Numbered from the stretch's first letter, positions 8,182 to 17,375 are shown. The stretch: 56,651 nt of DNA from SVTX01 sp045542075 (GCA_045542075.1 JAZQKI010000016.1:1-56651), one strand, 5' to 3'. Numbers and translations: made by a program. Notes: generated by a model not told the origin, from the sequence alone.

Positions 8182-8349
8182 ATGTTCCGCAAAACAGAGA
8201 TTTTTCGACGGAATATCCCGTCGCTATCTTATCATTTGTCGAAAACTTTTTTTCGTCGAAAAGGGGCAGGTAAGATCAAAGCGGCTCGGTTTGACTCGCC
8301 GCGTGTTTTTCCTTGTGCGCAAAGGGGTTTTTATGTCAATGAGTTTTTG

Positions 8350-8378
8350 TTGACTGTTTGGGTATGGCTTGATATAAT
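8350..8378 (+). promoter_or_regulatory. SigA-type promoter of the LRR lipoprotein gene
   Basis: TTGACT (8350-8355), 17 bases, TATAAT (8373-8378), 34 bases before the ATG. Confidence 0.75.
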
Positions 8379-8412
8379 TGGTTCACCAACAAAAACGAAA
8401 GGACGTTGAAAA

Positions 8413-9183
8413 ATGAAAAAAAACATCTTTACCGCTTTGCTCGCAGGTGTGCTTGCGTTGACACTTATTCTGTCGATGAGCGCCTGCTCCAAAAGGAAAG
8501 CAAAGAATGAAACCCCCTCAAATACTCTTGAGACGCCTACATATCTTGAAGGCGAGACTCCCTCAGATAACACCTCAGATCAGACTCCCACCGAAAGCCA
8601 CACACCCACTCCCACAGAAAAGCCCTCGACCGCTCCCACAGAGCAACCTACAGAGCAGCCCACCGAAACTCCCGCCGAGCCCTCGCTTGAATACAAGTCC
8701 TTTGGCAACGGCACATGCACGGTGGTCGGCATAGGCGATATTGACGACTTGTACGTCGTTATCCCCGAAAAAAGCCCCTCGGGTGACGTTGTCACCACCA
8801 TTGAGGCAGGCGCGTTCAAGGGAAATCCCGACATCACCGTGGTTCAGATATCCTCCACGGTCTACTCCATAGGAGATATGGCATTTGCAGATTGCAAGAG
8901 CCTTGTGCATATCGCCGTGGATGAGAAAAACACGCATTACAGCGATGTTGACGGCGTTCTGTTCGACATAGACAAGACTACTCTTATCTGCTACCCCTCG
9001 GCTAAGGCGGCGACCTCGCTTCTCCTCCCCGACAGCATAACAACAATAGGCAATATGGCGCTCTATGGCTGCGACAACCTCAAAATGATCAAATTCGAGG
9101 GGTCAGTCGAGGTATGGGCAAGCATAGCTATCGGTGAGAAAAACTACGGACTTTATACCGCGTCGCTGGTTTTCGGAGAATAA
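8413..9183 (+). CDS. Leucine-rich-repeat (BspA-like) surface lipoprotein
   Basis: A 256-residue lipoprotein. It has a signal peptide ending in the lipobox SMSAC (Cys25), then a low-complexity Thr/Pro/Glu/Gln linker at about residues 36-92 that would act as a flexible stalk, then BspA-type leucine-rich repeats (IEAGAFKGN; YSIGDMAFADCKSL; TTIGNMALYGCDNL). Such domains are common on gut Clostridia surfaces and usually bind proteins or matrix; no specific ligand can be given. It is monocistronic with a consensus promoter. A related but longer lipoprotein is at 50989-52278. Confidence 0.85.
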   Translation: MKKNIFTALLAGVLALTLILSMSACSKRKAKNETPSNTLETPTYLEGETPSDNTSDQTPTESHTPTPTEKPSTAPTEQPTEQPTETPAEPSLEYKSFGNGTCTVVGIGDIDDLYVVIPEKSPSGDVVTTIEAGAFKGNPDITVVQISSTVYSIGDMAFADCKSLVHIAVDEKNTHYSDVDGVLFDIDKTTLICYPSAKAATSLLLPDSITTIGNMALYGCDNLKMIKFEGSVEVWASIAIGEKNYGLYTASLVFGE

Positions 9184-9189
9184 ACACTC

Positions 9190-9218
9190 TTGACGGCGGG
9201 CAAAAACCGTGATATACT
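9190..9218 (+). promoter_or_regulatory. SigA-type promoter of the ASRT-family gene
   Basis: TTGACG (9190-9195), 17 bases, TATACT (9213-9218), 34 bases before the ATG at 9253. Confidence 0.7.
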
Positions 9219-9252
9219 TTATTTATAAAACAATTTATGTGAGGTATATCTT

Positions 9253-9609
9253 ATGTACGGAAAAAACACCTGGCTTATCCCCGATGGCTTTATGAGCAGC
9301 ACGGCAAAGGGTGACTACGTCAGCCACGAGGCTGTTTGCGTTCTCAACCTCTCGGGCGAGACGGCAAAAATAAAGCTTACAGTATTTTTTGAGGACTCGG
9401 AGCCCCTGCGTGGTTTTGAGGCAGAGTGCGCGCATGAGCGCACACACCACATCCGTCTTGATAAGATCAAGAATGCAGACGGAGTCTCTATCCCCAAGGA
9501 AAAGCCCTATGCTGTCCTTGTTGAAAGCGACAGACCTATCGTGGTTCAGGCATCCCGTCTTGACGTCTCCCAGCCCGAATACTCGCTTATGACCACTATC
9601 GCATATTGA
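9253..9609 (+). CDS. Sensory rhodopsin transducer (ASRT) family protein
   Basis: A 118-residue soluble beta-rich protein matching the Anabaena sensory rhodopsin transducer family (PF07100) over its full length. Shared features: an N-terminal TWLIPDG, YVSHEAVCVLNLSGE, a short TVFFEDSEP strand, the RTHHIRLDK segment and the ending PIVVQASRLD...TIAY. In cyanobacteria the family relays a photoreceptor signal, but members occur in many bacteria without rhodopsins, where their role is unknown. No rhodopsin gene is in the window. The gene stands alone between its own promoter and a terminator. Confidence 0.85.
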   Translation: MYGKNTWLIPDGFMSSTAKGDYVSHEAVCVLNLSGETAKIKLTVFFEDSEPLRGFEAECAHERTHHIRLDKIKNADGVSIPKEKPYAVLVESDRPIVVQASRLDVSQPEYSLMTTIAY

Positions 9610-9634
9610 TAAGGAAGCTTTCGCCTCCTTTTGA

Positions 9635-9672
9635 AAATACGGCATGCCTCCGGTGAGGTGTGCCGTATTTTT
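9635..9672 (+). terminator. Terminator after the ASRT-family gene
   Basis: A stem of about 16 base pairs, AAATACGGCATGCCTC with GAGGTGTGCCGTATTT, directly followed by T residues. Confidence 0.75.
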
Positions 9673-9776
9673 CTCGACAAGTAAATATAAGTTCGTCAAA
9701 ACTGTCAAAAATTGCTATTTATTTTGGCAATATCGCCAAAATATGCAATATTTCGCAGCTAAGACTGCAAAAAGTC

Positions 9777-9805
9777 TTGAAATTTTCGGCTTTGTATGGT
9801 ACAAT
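9777..9805 (+). promoter_or_regulatory. SigA-type promoter of the M3 peptidase gene
   Basis: TTGAAA (9777-9782), 17 bases, TACAAT (9800-9805), 33 bases before the ATG. Confidence 0.75.
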
Positions 9806-9838
9806 ACCATATACTATTTATAGCAAAGGAGAACAGCT

Positions 9839-11887
9839 ATGAAAAAAATAATTTCGCTTATATTAGTTTTAATGCTTCTACTGTCGATGGCACTCAACGC
9901 CGTCGGATGCAACCTTAATCACGCACACGAATTCGTGCTTTCCGAGTCCGACTCGACCCCCGCCACCTGCACGGAAGACGGAGTTGAGGTAAAGATCTGC
10001 TCCTGCGGAGAAAAGCAGGAAACTGTGATCAAGGCTACAGGCCACGATATGCAGGTCACAATGGAGACAAAGCCCGACTGCCTGCGTCCCGGCTCAACCG
10101 ACTACAGATGCGCCAACTGCGGCAAGATGGAATATAACAACGTTGACGCTTTGGGACACAATTATGCAGAATCCTCCTCCGAGCCCTCCAGAGTTATCCC
10201 CTGCACAAACGAGAACTGCACGAGCTGCCTGTGGGGTGAGTCCAACAACATCCATAAGGATGCCCTTACCTTCAGCTTTACCAAGGATGACGAAGCGGCT
10301 ATCGACGCAAAGTATGATGAGGTCCTCGCATTGATCGAGGCTGCGGACAAATACGATCCCGAGCTTCACGGATACGCAGAGGAAGGCGCGCTTGCTGACG
10401 AATACGCGGTAGTTGACGCTATCCACACAGAGCTCTATGAGATGGTAGAGAATGCTATCTCTCAGAAGCAGCTTGCTGAGATCGCTTATTACTGTGATAT
10501 GAAAAACGACGAGCTCAAGGAAACTCACGAGTATATGATGGAGTACCAGACCGCCGTTATAGCAAAGTTCTACACCCTTTCCCGTCCCTTCTATGATTCC
10601 TGCTACCGTGATTTCTATTACTACGGCATGACAGAAGAGGAGATCAACGCATATCTCTTTGATTCCGATACTATCTCTAACCCCGAATATACCGCTCTCA
10701 AGGACAGAAACAGCGCTATTGAGGCAGAGTTTCTGGCGCTTTCCAGCTCCGAGCAGATAAAGCAGCTCCCCGCTCTTTACGCCGAGTTTGCCGAGAACAA
10801 TAACAAGATGGCAGAGCTTATGGGCTATGAAAACTATCTTGAATACGCCTACGAGAACGTTTACGGCAGAGATTATTCCTATGAGGAGGCAGCTGCCCTT
10901 TCCGAGTACGTAAAGGAGCATATCTCCCCCGTATTCAACGCGATCTATTCGAGATACAGAGGCGTCGCTTCCTCTGCCAACGAAGCGGAAAAGAGCGAAT
11001 ATTTCAGCCAGGCAACCCGCTCCTTCTTTGAGGACCTCGCAGGAAACACACACGTAAACGACTACATAGACCTTATGGCATTTACCTCCAATCCCGAAAA
11101 GAACATCTCCTTCTCCGATGAGTTCAACAAGCTTATGGGCGACGGAAATATGTTCAGAGGAGATTACGAGGGCGCGTTCGTCACAACTATCCACTCCGCA
11201 AAGCTTCCTATCGCGTATTTCGGAAAGGGATACGACAGCGCATTTACTATTGTTCACGAGTTCGGTCACTTTATGAACGAAATTTACAGCGCTGACGTTG
11301 CTGAGGAAAATCCCGAGTTTACACAGTCCTATGACCTGCTTGAAATGCATTCTCAGGGAAATGAGCTTCTCTACCTTGCTTACCTTGAGGAAAACGCTGA
11401 TCTTTCGAGCACCGGATATGCACTTATCGAGAGCTATTCTCTTGTAAATATGCTCTACGTGGTAATGGCCGGTATGACCATAGATACCTTTGAGCAGGCG
11501 ATATATCTCAACGAATACGATGGCACTTACGCCGATGACATCATGGCTGACGGTCAGATCACATCGGATGAGTACAGCCTTCTTTACACAGGTATTTGTA
11601 TTGACTACGGTGTTGAGGATTCTATTGACGGCTATTGGGAATACGGTATGACCATCACCTCTCCCTGCTACTACGTTTCCTACAGCGTATCAGCGATCGC
11701 GGTCCTCCAGATCTACGAGATGGCACAGACAGACGGATTTGACGTAGCAAAGGATGCATACCTCAAGCTCTTTACGTACGTTGACGAAAATCCCGAAATG
11801 ACCATGGAAGAAATTCTTGCATACGCGGGAATGCTCTCGTTTGACGACGAGCAGCTCTACATAAACCTCAAGGAATCCTTGGGTTAA
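9839..11887 (+). CDS. M3-type (oligoendopeptidase F-like) zinc metallopeptidase, lipoprotein
   Basis: A 682-residue predicted surface peptidase. It has a lipoprotein signal (lipobox AVGC, Cys24) and a region of about 100 residues with paired Cys-Gly and His motifs (CSCGE, ATGH, CANCGK, ALGH), a repeat often seen in secreted Clostridia proteins. An alpha-helical M3-like catalytic domain follows, with HEFGH at residues 473-477 (zinc ligands His473 and His477, catalytic Glu474) and a downstream Glu in QGNELLYL. It should cleave peptides outside the cell. Most M3 oligopeptidases are cytoplasmic, so the lipid anchor is a notable variation. Monocistronic, closed by a terminator shared with prfC. 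Confidence 0.85.
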   Translation: MKKIISLILVLMLLLSMALNAVGCNLNHAHEFVLSESDSTPATCTEDGVEVKICSCGEKQETVIKATGHDMQVTMETKPDCLRPGSTDYRCANCGKMEYNNVDALGHNYAESSSEPSRVIPCTNENCTSCLWGESNNIHKDALTFSFTKDDEAAIDAKYDEVLALIEAADKYDPELHGYAEEGALADEYAVVDAIHTELYEMVENAISQKQLAEIAYYCDMKNDELKETHEYMMEYQTAVIAKFYTLSRPFYDSCYRDFYYYGMTEEEINAYLFDSDTISNPEYTALKDRNSAIEAEFLALSSSEQIKQLPALYAEFAENNNKMAELMGYENYLEYAYENVYGRDYSYEEAAALSEYVKEHISPVFNAIYSRYRGVASSANEAEKSEYFSQATRSFFEDLAGNTHVNDYIDLMAFTSNPEKNISFSDEFNKLMGDGNMFRGDYEGAFVTTIHSAKLPIAYFGKGYDSAFTIVHEFGHFMNEIYSADVAEENPEFTQSYDLLEMHSQGNELLYLAYLEENADLSSTGYALIESYSLVNMLYVVMAGMTIDTFEQAIYLNEYDGTYADDIMADGQITSDEYSLLYTGICIDYGVEDSIDGYWEYGMTITSPCYYVSYSVSAIAVLQIYEMAQTDGFDVAKDAYLKLFTYVDENPEMTMEEILAYAGMLSFDDEQLYINLKESLG

Positions 11888-11895
11888 GTAATAAA

Positions 11896-11930
11896 CAAAA
11901 AAGACTGCCTCACTGAGGCAGTCTTTTTAT
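11896..11930. terminator. Bidirectional terminator between the M3 peptidase and prfC
   Basis: AAAAAGACTGCCT and AGGCAGTCTTTTT form a 13-base-pair stem with A and T runs on either side. It serves the converging genes on both strands. Confidence 0.85.
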
Positions 11931-11931
11931 T

Positions 11932-13524
11932 TTACCATCTCTTGAACTCCGAAAGCTCAAGACCTTGGTTGTTTTCAAGCGCAAAATTTATTGACCACGT
12001 GCCGGGGAATATCAAAAGATCATTTCCCTTTACGTCACAGACGTGTCTTGTATCTCCCGCAAAGCGAAGCTTTGATATTTCAACGGGGGTTTTCTCCACG
12101 TATCTGATCTGCTCGTGAGGCAGATCCATTCTCGAATAACCCACGCCGTATTCACTCTGCATTCTGAACTTGAGTACGTCAAACTGAAGCATACCGACAA
12201 CACCCACGATAACTCTCTCCATACCTGCGTCGGGAATAAAGAATATCTGTATCGCGCCCTCCTCGGCTATCTGCTCCATTCCCTTCTGGAACTGCTTGCG
12301 CTTCATAGAATCTATCTGCTCGATTACCGCGAAATGCTCGGGAGCAAAGGTGGGTATTCCCTTGAATTTCACCTTGAGCGAGGGATCGGCAATAGTGTCG
12401 CCTATTGAGAAAATGCCCGGGTCAAACACACCGATAATATCTCCCGCATACGCCTCGTCAATAACCGCTCTATCCTGCGCCATCATCTGCTGAGGCTGCG
12501 AGAGCTTTATCATTTTGCCCTGACGCATATGCATATATTCCTTACCGCGCTCAAATTTACCCGAGCAGATGCGCATAAACGCGATCCTGTCACGGTGAGC
12601 CTTGTTCATATTCGCCTGGATCTTGAACACGAATGCCGAGAATTTTTCGTCAAACGGACTGACCTCACCCTCGACCGCTTCTCTTGCAAGCGGGGGTGTA
12701 GTCATCTTGAGAAAGCTCTCAAGGAAGGGCTCAATGCCAAAGTTGTTGAGCGCCGAGCCGAAAAACACGGGGGTGAGCTTACCGAGGCGGACCTTTTCAA
12801 GGTCAAAGTCAAAGCAAGCACCGTCAAGAAGCTCAACATGCTCCACAAGAGTTTCGCGAAGATCGTCTCCTATAAGGCTGTCCAGCTTTTCCGTGTCAGT
12901 AATGTCGCACTCGATAGCTCGGAGTCTTTCTCTGCCGCCGTGGAAGTTGTCAAAGGTCAGAATTGCCTTTTTCTCGCGGTCGTAAACTCCCTTAAACGTC
13001 TGTCCGCAGGAGATGGGCCAGTTCATAGGATAAGTACCTATGCCAAATTCTGTCTCAAGCTCGTCCATCAGATCAAACGGATCCTGCGCTTCGCGGTCAA
13101 GCTTGTTTATAAACGTAAAGATAGGTATATTTCTCGCCGCGACGACGTGGAAAAGCTTACGTGTCTGGGGCTCGATGCCCTTTGCCGCGTCGATGACCAT
13201 TACCACCGAGTCCGCCGCCATGAGCGTACGGTAGGTATCCTCGGAGAAGTCCTGGTGACCGGGGGTATCAAGGATATTGATACAGTACCCCTCGTATTCA
13301 AACTGCATTACGGACGAAGTCACGGAAATTCCTCTCTGCTTTTCAAGCTCCATCCAGTCGGATACCGCGTGCTTGTCCCCCTGCTTGCCCTTTACCGAGC
13401 CCGCAGACTGTATTGCGCCACCGTAAAGCAAAAACTTCTCGGTCAGGGTAGTCTTACCCGCGTCGGGATGCGAGATTATCGCAAAGGTTCGTCTTCTTTC
13501 AATTTCATTTCTAAAATCTGCCAC
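11932..13524 (-). CDS. prfC: Peptide chain release factor 3
   Basis: A 530-residue translational GTPase that recycles release factors RF1/RF2 after termination. Seen: G1 HPDAGKTT near residue 20, switch segment EKQRGISVTSSV, G3 DTPGHQDFSEDTYR, G4 NKLD, domain 2 and the C-terminal MLQFDVLKFRMQSEYG segment that distinguishes RF3 from EF-G. Length is normal. The start is GTG at 13524 with GAGGAAG just upstream. It is separated from the upstream kinase gene by a hairpin-rich intergenic stretch. Confidence 0.95.
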   Translation of the reverse strand: MADFRNEIERRRTFAIISHPDAGKTTLTEKFLLYGGAIQSAGSVKGKQGDKHAVSDWMELEKQRGISVTSSVMQFEYEGYCINILDTPGHQDFSEDTYRTLMAADSVVMVIDAAKGIEPQTRKLFHVVAARNIPIFTFINKLDREAQDPFDLMDELETEFGIGTYPMNWPISCGQTFKGVYDREKKAILTFDNFHGGRERLRAIECDITDTEKLDSLIGDDLRETLVEHVELLDGACFDFDLEKVRLGKLTPVFFGSALNNFGIEPFLESFLKMTTPPLAREAVEGEVSPFDEKFSAFVFKIQANMNKAHRDRIAFMRICSGKFERGKEYMHMRQGKMIKLSQPQQMMAQDRAVIDEAYAGDIIGVFDPGIFSIGDTIADPSLKVKFKGIPTFAPEHFAVIEQIDSMKRKQFQKGMEQIAEEGAIQIFFIPDAGMERVIVGVVGMLQFDVLKFRMQSEYGVGYSRMDLPHEQIRYVEKTPVEISKLRFAGDTRHVCDVKGNDLLIFPGTWSINFALENNQGLELSEFKRW

Positions 13525-13564
13525 TTTTCTTCCTCAAATAAATTAATGCATTAAAAGTTTTTGC

Positions 13565-13725
13565 GTCTCCTTTTTCAAAAAGAGACCGCCCTCCAAGGAG
13601 CGAAGCCTTGGTCATCTGTCGCAACGGGCGAAATATCCAAACGCTCGTTAGCACACGAAGGGGTGGATTTTGACCTCTTAGGTCAAAATTCAGGGGAAAC
13701 CACAAGTTGGGTTTCCCCTTTTTTA
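13565..13725. repeat. Cluster of four intergenic hairpins
   Basis: Between prfC and pfkA: GTCTC/GAGAC with T/A core (13565-13586), CCAAGG/CCTTGG (13593-13611), ATTTTGACCT/AGGTCAAAAT (13667-13689) and GGGGAAAC/GTTTCCCC (13693-13718) followed by TTTTTT. The last stem resembles the GGGAAACC hairpins at 3142 and 40124. The terminator polarity points right although both neighbouring genes read left, which fits an inserted repeat rather than a gene-specific terminator. Confidence 0.6.
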
Positions 13726-13758
13726 TAGTATTTATTTTTCGCTTAAAGTCAATATCCG

Positions 13759-14835
13759 TCAGTCACAAATTTCATACGACATACGGTAAAGTCTTTCCAT
13801 CTTTGCCTGTCTGTATGCGCAAACGGACTTCATCTCCGCAATAGAGTCGGGACTGTAGCGGTCAAGATCTCCGTCCTGAAGCTTGCCCTTATACATGTGG
13901 TCGAGCGTGAGCGCGTAGTTTATATCCACCGCGCTTATCTTTCCGTGTGTCATGCACATAACGACGTTGCTCTTGCCTGCGAGCAGATTGGATACCGCAT
14001 TTGCTCCCATCTGCGTAGCGTTGAGTCTGTCACGAAGTGTGGGTGAACCACCGCGTACAACGTGTCCGAGACGCGCAAATCTTGTGTCAATATCACTGTT
14101 AGCTCTGAGCTTTTCAACAAATCTTTCGCTGAAGCCCTCGCCATATTTTTTGGACATACCCTCACTGAATACGCAAACAAGACCTCTTTTGCCGTTCGCT
14201 CTCGCATTCTTGAGTCTTGCTATAGCGTAGTCCTCGTCAAAATCCACCTCGGGGATCGCGATAGCCATAGCTCCCGCGGATATACCCGCGTAAAGCGCGA
14301 TCATTCCGCAGTCGCGGCCCATTACCTCAACGACGTTACATCTCGCGTGGGACTCACAAGTCTCGCGCAAGCTGTCTACAAGTCCAAGGACCGTGTTCAT
14401 CGCCGTATCAAAGCCTATAGTATATTCCGTTGCGGTAATATCGTTATCTATCGTACAGGGGATGCCTATTGAGGGGATTCCGTTGTTTGTTAGGTCGGTA
14501 GCTCCTCTGAACGTACCGTCTCCGCCAAGCGCGACTATTGCGTCTATGTGGTTTTCCTTACAGGTCTTTATTGCCTTCGCGATACCCGCCTCGGTCTTGA
14601 ACTCGGGGCAACGGGAGGAATAAAGTATAGTTCCGCCTGTTGTGATTATATTGGACACCTCGCGTGTGTCAAGAATTGTGAGGTTGCCGTTTATAAGTCC
14701 GTTATATCCTTCCTGGATACCTACGACCTCAATGCCCTCAGACATTGCCTTTCTTGCCGCCGCTCTTATTGCGGCGTTCATACCCGGAGCGTCACCGCCC
14801 GAGGAAAGAATACCTATTCTCTTAAACTTTGCCAT
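13759..14835 (-). CDS. pfkA: 6-phosphofructokinase (ATP-type)
   Basis: A 358-residue phosphofructokinase converting fructose 6-phosphate to fructose 1,6-bisphosphate in glycolysis. Seen: N-terminal GILSSGGDAPGMNAAIR, ALGGDGTFRGA with the Gly after GGD that marks ATP rather than pyrophosphate use, the catalytic TIDND motif, MGRDCG, and GHVVRGGSPTLRDR. It is about 35 residues longer than bacterial PfkA, through a C-terminal tail. The start at 14835 has AAAGG upstream. It would metabolise DHAP-side products made by the microcompartment aldolase, but there is no genetic link. Confidence 0.92.
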   Translation of the reverse strand: MAKFKRIGILSSGGDAPGMNAAIRAAARKAMSEGIEVVGIQEGYNGLINGNLTILDTREVSNIITTGGTILYSSRCPEFKTEAGIAKAIKTCKENHIDAIVALGGDGTFRGATDLTNNGIPSIGIPCTIDNDITATEYTIGFDTAMNTVLGLVDSLRETCESHARCNVVEVMGRDCGMIALYAGISAGAMAIAIPEVDFDEDYAIARLKNARANGKRGLVCVFSEGMSKKYGEGFSERFVEKLRANSDIDTRFARLGHVVRGGSPTLRDRLNATQMGANAVSNLLAGKSNVVMCMTHGKISAVDINYALTLDHMYKGKLQDGDLDRYSPDSIAEMKSVCAYRQAKMERLYRMSYEICD

Positions 14836-14875
14836 TGTGTTAACCTTTCGCTATGTAAAAATGCTCAATGAATAT

Positions 14876-14904
14876 ATTTTAATACATTTTTATGACTAAA
14901 TCAA
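14876..14904 (-). promoter_or_regulatory. SigA-type promoter of pfkA
   Basis: On the minus strand TTGATT (14904-14899), 17 bases, TAAAAT (14881-14876), about 40 bases before the ATG. Confidence 0.65.
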
Positions 14905-14970
14905 GAACTTTTGCCAAAAAATTTGTCAAAAGCTGTAATTTATCCTATGCTTTTTGCATATTACGTGCCG

Positions 14971-15504
14971 TTATACGACTTTCTCGATCATCGCAAATAT
15001 TACGTGAGCCGCTGTTCTGCGGATTTCCGCTCTGTCAAGCTCACTATCAAGTGAGAGCCGCAGGACAACGGATCTATCCGCTGTCGCGACAGCGATATAC
15101 ACGGTGCCAACGGGGTCCGAATGAGTGCCTCCGTCGGGGCCCGCAAAGCCTGTTACGGACACGCCTATATCCGACGAGAATTTTTCTCTGACGCGCTCCG
15201 CCATCTCCAACGCCGTCTCCGCGCTCACCTCGGTATATTTCTCTATAGTTCTCTCCGATACACCCAGCACGTTTATTTTTATCTCGTTTGTGTAGCTGAT
15301 AACTCCGCCGTGATACACGGAGGACACCCCGGGCACGTCGGTCAAAAGCTTACCTACCAGACCTCCCGTGCATGACTCCGCAGTTGCGAGCGTAAGATTT
15401 TTTTCCCTGAGAGCTGCCACAAATCCCAAAAGCCTTTGCTCACCCATAACACAGATAAGCTCGGCTGCCGTTTTATCAAGGCTGACGCTTTTGTATTTTT
15501 CCAT
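14971..15504 (-). CDS. pncC: CinA C-terminal domain protein (nicotinamide-nucleotide amidase)
   Basis: A 177-residue stand-alone CinA-C / PncC domain, which deamidates nicotinamide mononucleotide and so recycles a pyridine nucleotide by-product. Seen: the family signature LATAESCTGGLVGKLLTDV with the catalytic Ser, GGVISYTNEIK, and VTGFAGPDGG. The N-terminal CinA domain is absent. The start at 15504 is two bases past the stop of the mechanosensitive channel gene, with AAAGGACG inside that gene as ribosome binding site, so the two are one operon. Confidence 0.9.
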   Translation of the reverse strand: MEKYKSVSLDKTAAELICVMGEQRLLGFVAALREKNLTLATAESCTGGLVGKLLTDVPGVSSVYHGGVISYTNEIKINVLGVSERTIEKYTEVSAETALEMAERVREKFSSDIGVSVTGFAGPDGGTHSDPVGTVYIAVATADRSVVLRLSLDSELDRAEIRRTAAHVIFAMIEKVV

Positions 15505-15506
15505 TA

Positions 15507-16325
15507 TTATTCGTCCTTTTTAATGTGAATATCCATCTGCTGATAGGGTACGTGTATTCCCTCTTTTTCAAGACTGTCATAAAAGTCCTCAAGCAGATTG
15601 AAGTTCAACGTCCAATAATCCTCGCTCTTACACCATACTCTGACCTTGAAAATTATACCGTGGTCGCCCATTTCGGTCATTCTTATAAAGGGCGCGGGCT
15701 CAGAAAGCACCTCTCCGTGTCTCTCAAGCACGCCTCTTATTATTCCCTTTGCAAGCTCAAGATCCGTTCCGTACGCCATATCAAGAGCGATCTCAAGACG
15801 TCTGGTGGATTTCGCGGAGTAGTTCGTAAGCACGTTGGAGGCTACCGTTCCGTTAGGTATGACCACCTTTTTGTTGTCGGGTGTGTAAAGCGTGGTGTAG
15901 AATATTCCAAGCTCATCCACGGTGCCGCCGACACCATCCGATTCTATATAGTCTCCCTCCTTGAAGGGGCGGAAAACAAGAAGCATGATTCCCGAAGCAA
16001 GATTTGTAAGTGTGCCTTGCACCGCCAATGAAATGGCAAGTCCCACGCTACCTACCGCAGCGACTATTGACGCCATATTTACTCCCAGCGCGGCGACGAT
16101 AAGCAGCGCAAGAATTACGTATACGGATATCTTTACAAATGCGACGAAAAATCCGTGAACGGTTTCATCCATTCTGGCGAAAACACGCCCGTGCTTAACT
16201 CTTTTTATAACAAATTTAGCAAGCAAGCTGCCTATTATCAAAATGAGCGCCGCCGCTACGAGTCTCCATGCTACCTCAACTATTTTCGGAAATAGCACCG
16301 TACTCCAAAACTCATCCCAGGTCAT
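15507..16325 (-). CDS. mscS: MscS-family small-conductance mechanosensitive channel
   Basis: A 272-residue channel that releases solutes during hypo-osmotic shock. Seen: three N-terminal membrane helices (about residues 12-110), the pore-lining helix with AAVGSVGLAISLAVQGTL, the beta domain GDYIESDGVGGTVDELG, and VVIPNGTVASNVLTNYS, all characteristic of MscS. Length is close to the E. coli protein. The ATG at 16325 follows AAAGGAG. First gene of a two-gene unit with the CinA-C amidase. Confidence 0.92.
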   Translation of the reverse strand: MTWDEFWSTVLFPKIVEVAWRLVAAALILIIGSLLAKFVIKRVKHGRVFARMDETVHGFFVAFVKISVYVILALLIVAALGVNMASIVAAVGSVGLAISLAVQGTLTNLASGIMLLVFRPFKEGDYIESDGVGGTVDELGIFYTTLYTPDNKKVVIPNGTVASNVLTNYSAKSTRRLEIALDMAYGTDLELAKGIIRGVLERHGEVLSEPAPFIRMTEMGDHGIIFKVRVWCKSEDYWTLNFNLLEDFYDSLEKEGIHVPYQQMDIHIKKDE

Positions 16326-16421
16326 TTTATATTCTCCTTTTATTTTTACTCGAATTTTGACATCAGCCTATTATATCACATCTTTCAGGTTATGTAAATA
16401 CAGATTTATAACAATTTTATG

Positions 16422-16450
16422 TTGAAATTACGGAGTTTTTGCTGTATAAT
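16422..16450 (+). promoter_or_regulatory. SigA-type promoter of the PflX-like operon
   Basis: TTGAAA (16422-16427), 17 bases, TATAAT (16445-16450), about 30 bases before the GTG start. Confidence 0.75.
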
Positions 16451-16479
16451 GGAAATAACTCAGTCAAGGAGGGGATTTT

Positions 16480-17361
16480 GTGGGAGCTTGCAGCTTGTGT
16501 CCTAAAAACTGTCTTGTTGACCGCGAGAGCACTCGCGGCTTTTGTGGCGTCACCGCGGATATCTACATCGCAAAGACCATGCTCCATCGCTGGGAAGAGC
16601 CCTGCATCTGTGACGGCGCGGGCGCGGGAACGATATTTTTTTCGGGATGCAATCTACATTGCGTCTATTGTCAGAATTGTAAAATAAGCCGTGGAGGATA
16701 CGGACGATTGGTCTGCTCGGAGCAGCTGAAAAAGGAAATCTTCTCACTTGCGGAGCAGAACACGTCGTGTATAGAATTTGTGACTCCCACTCACTATACC
16801 GATCAGCTTGCGAAAATTCTTAAGGAGATCAAGCCTCAGCTCGATATTCCCGTTGTCTGGAACAGCGGAGGATACGAAAAGGTCGAGACACTGAAGCTGC
16901 TCGACGGACTTGTTAATATATATATGCCCGATCTCAAGTACTTTTCGGGCGAGCTCTCAGAAAAATATTCCCACGCGGGCGACTATTTTCCCGTTGCGAT
17001 AACCGCGATAAAGGAAATGCTTTCGCAGGTGGGTCCTCCGAAATTTGATAATCGCGGCAGACTTTTGTCGGGAGTTATAGTGCGACATCTCGTTCTTCCC
17101 GACTGCCGCCGTGATTCAATAGACCTTCTTTCACAGCTTGCCGAGCAGGTTGGCTCGGGTAACGTGATCCTGAGTCTTATGAGCCAATACACACCCGATT
17201 TTTATATTCAGGAGCATCCGGGCTGCGAATATAAAAATCTTACGCGACGTCTGACGTCGTTTGAATACAACAGTGTACTTAAAAAAGCGCGGGAGCTGGG
17301 CTTTGATGGATATTTTCAGGGCATCTCGTCAGCAAACGCGATATATACCCCCAACTTCTGA
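16480..17361 (+). CDS. PflX-like radical SAM protein
   Basis: A 293-residue radical SAM protein of the COG1313 (PflX) group, related to pyruvate formate-lyase activases but of unproven substrate. Seen: an N-terminal Cys motif CSLCPKNC followed by GFCGV, then the SAM-radical cluster motif CNLHCVYCQNC (CxxxCxxC), an IEFVTPTHYTDQ strand, and YMPDLKYF. The GTG start at 16480 has AGGAGGGG directly upstream; a competing ATG reading at 16439 lies in another frame. It is not the activase of the microcompartment enzyme, which has its own at 40347. Confidence 0.85.
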   Translation: MGACSLCPKNCLVDRESTRGFCGVTADIYIAKTMLHRWEEPCICDGAGAGTIFFSGCNLHCVYCQNCKISRGGYGRLVCSEQLKKEIFSLAEQNTSCIEFVTPTHYTDQLAKILKEIKPQLDIPVVWNSGGYEKVETLKLLDGLVNIYMPDLKYFSGELSEKYSHAGDYFPVAITAIKEMLSQVGPPKFDNRGRLLSGVIVRHLVLPDCRRDSIDLLSQLAEQVGSGNVILSLMSQYTPDFYIQEHPGCEYKNLTRRLTSFEYNSVLKKARELGFDGYFQGISSANAIYTPNF

Positions 17362-17375
17362 TTTTCGAGGATAAA

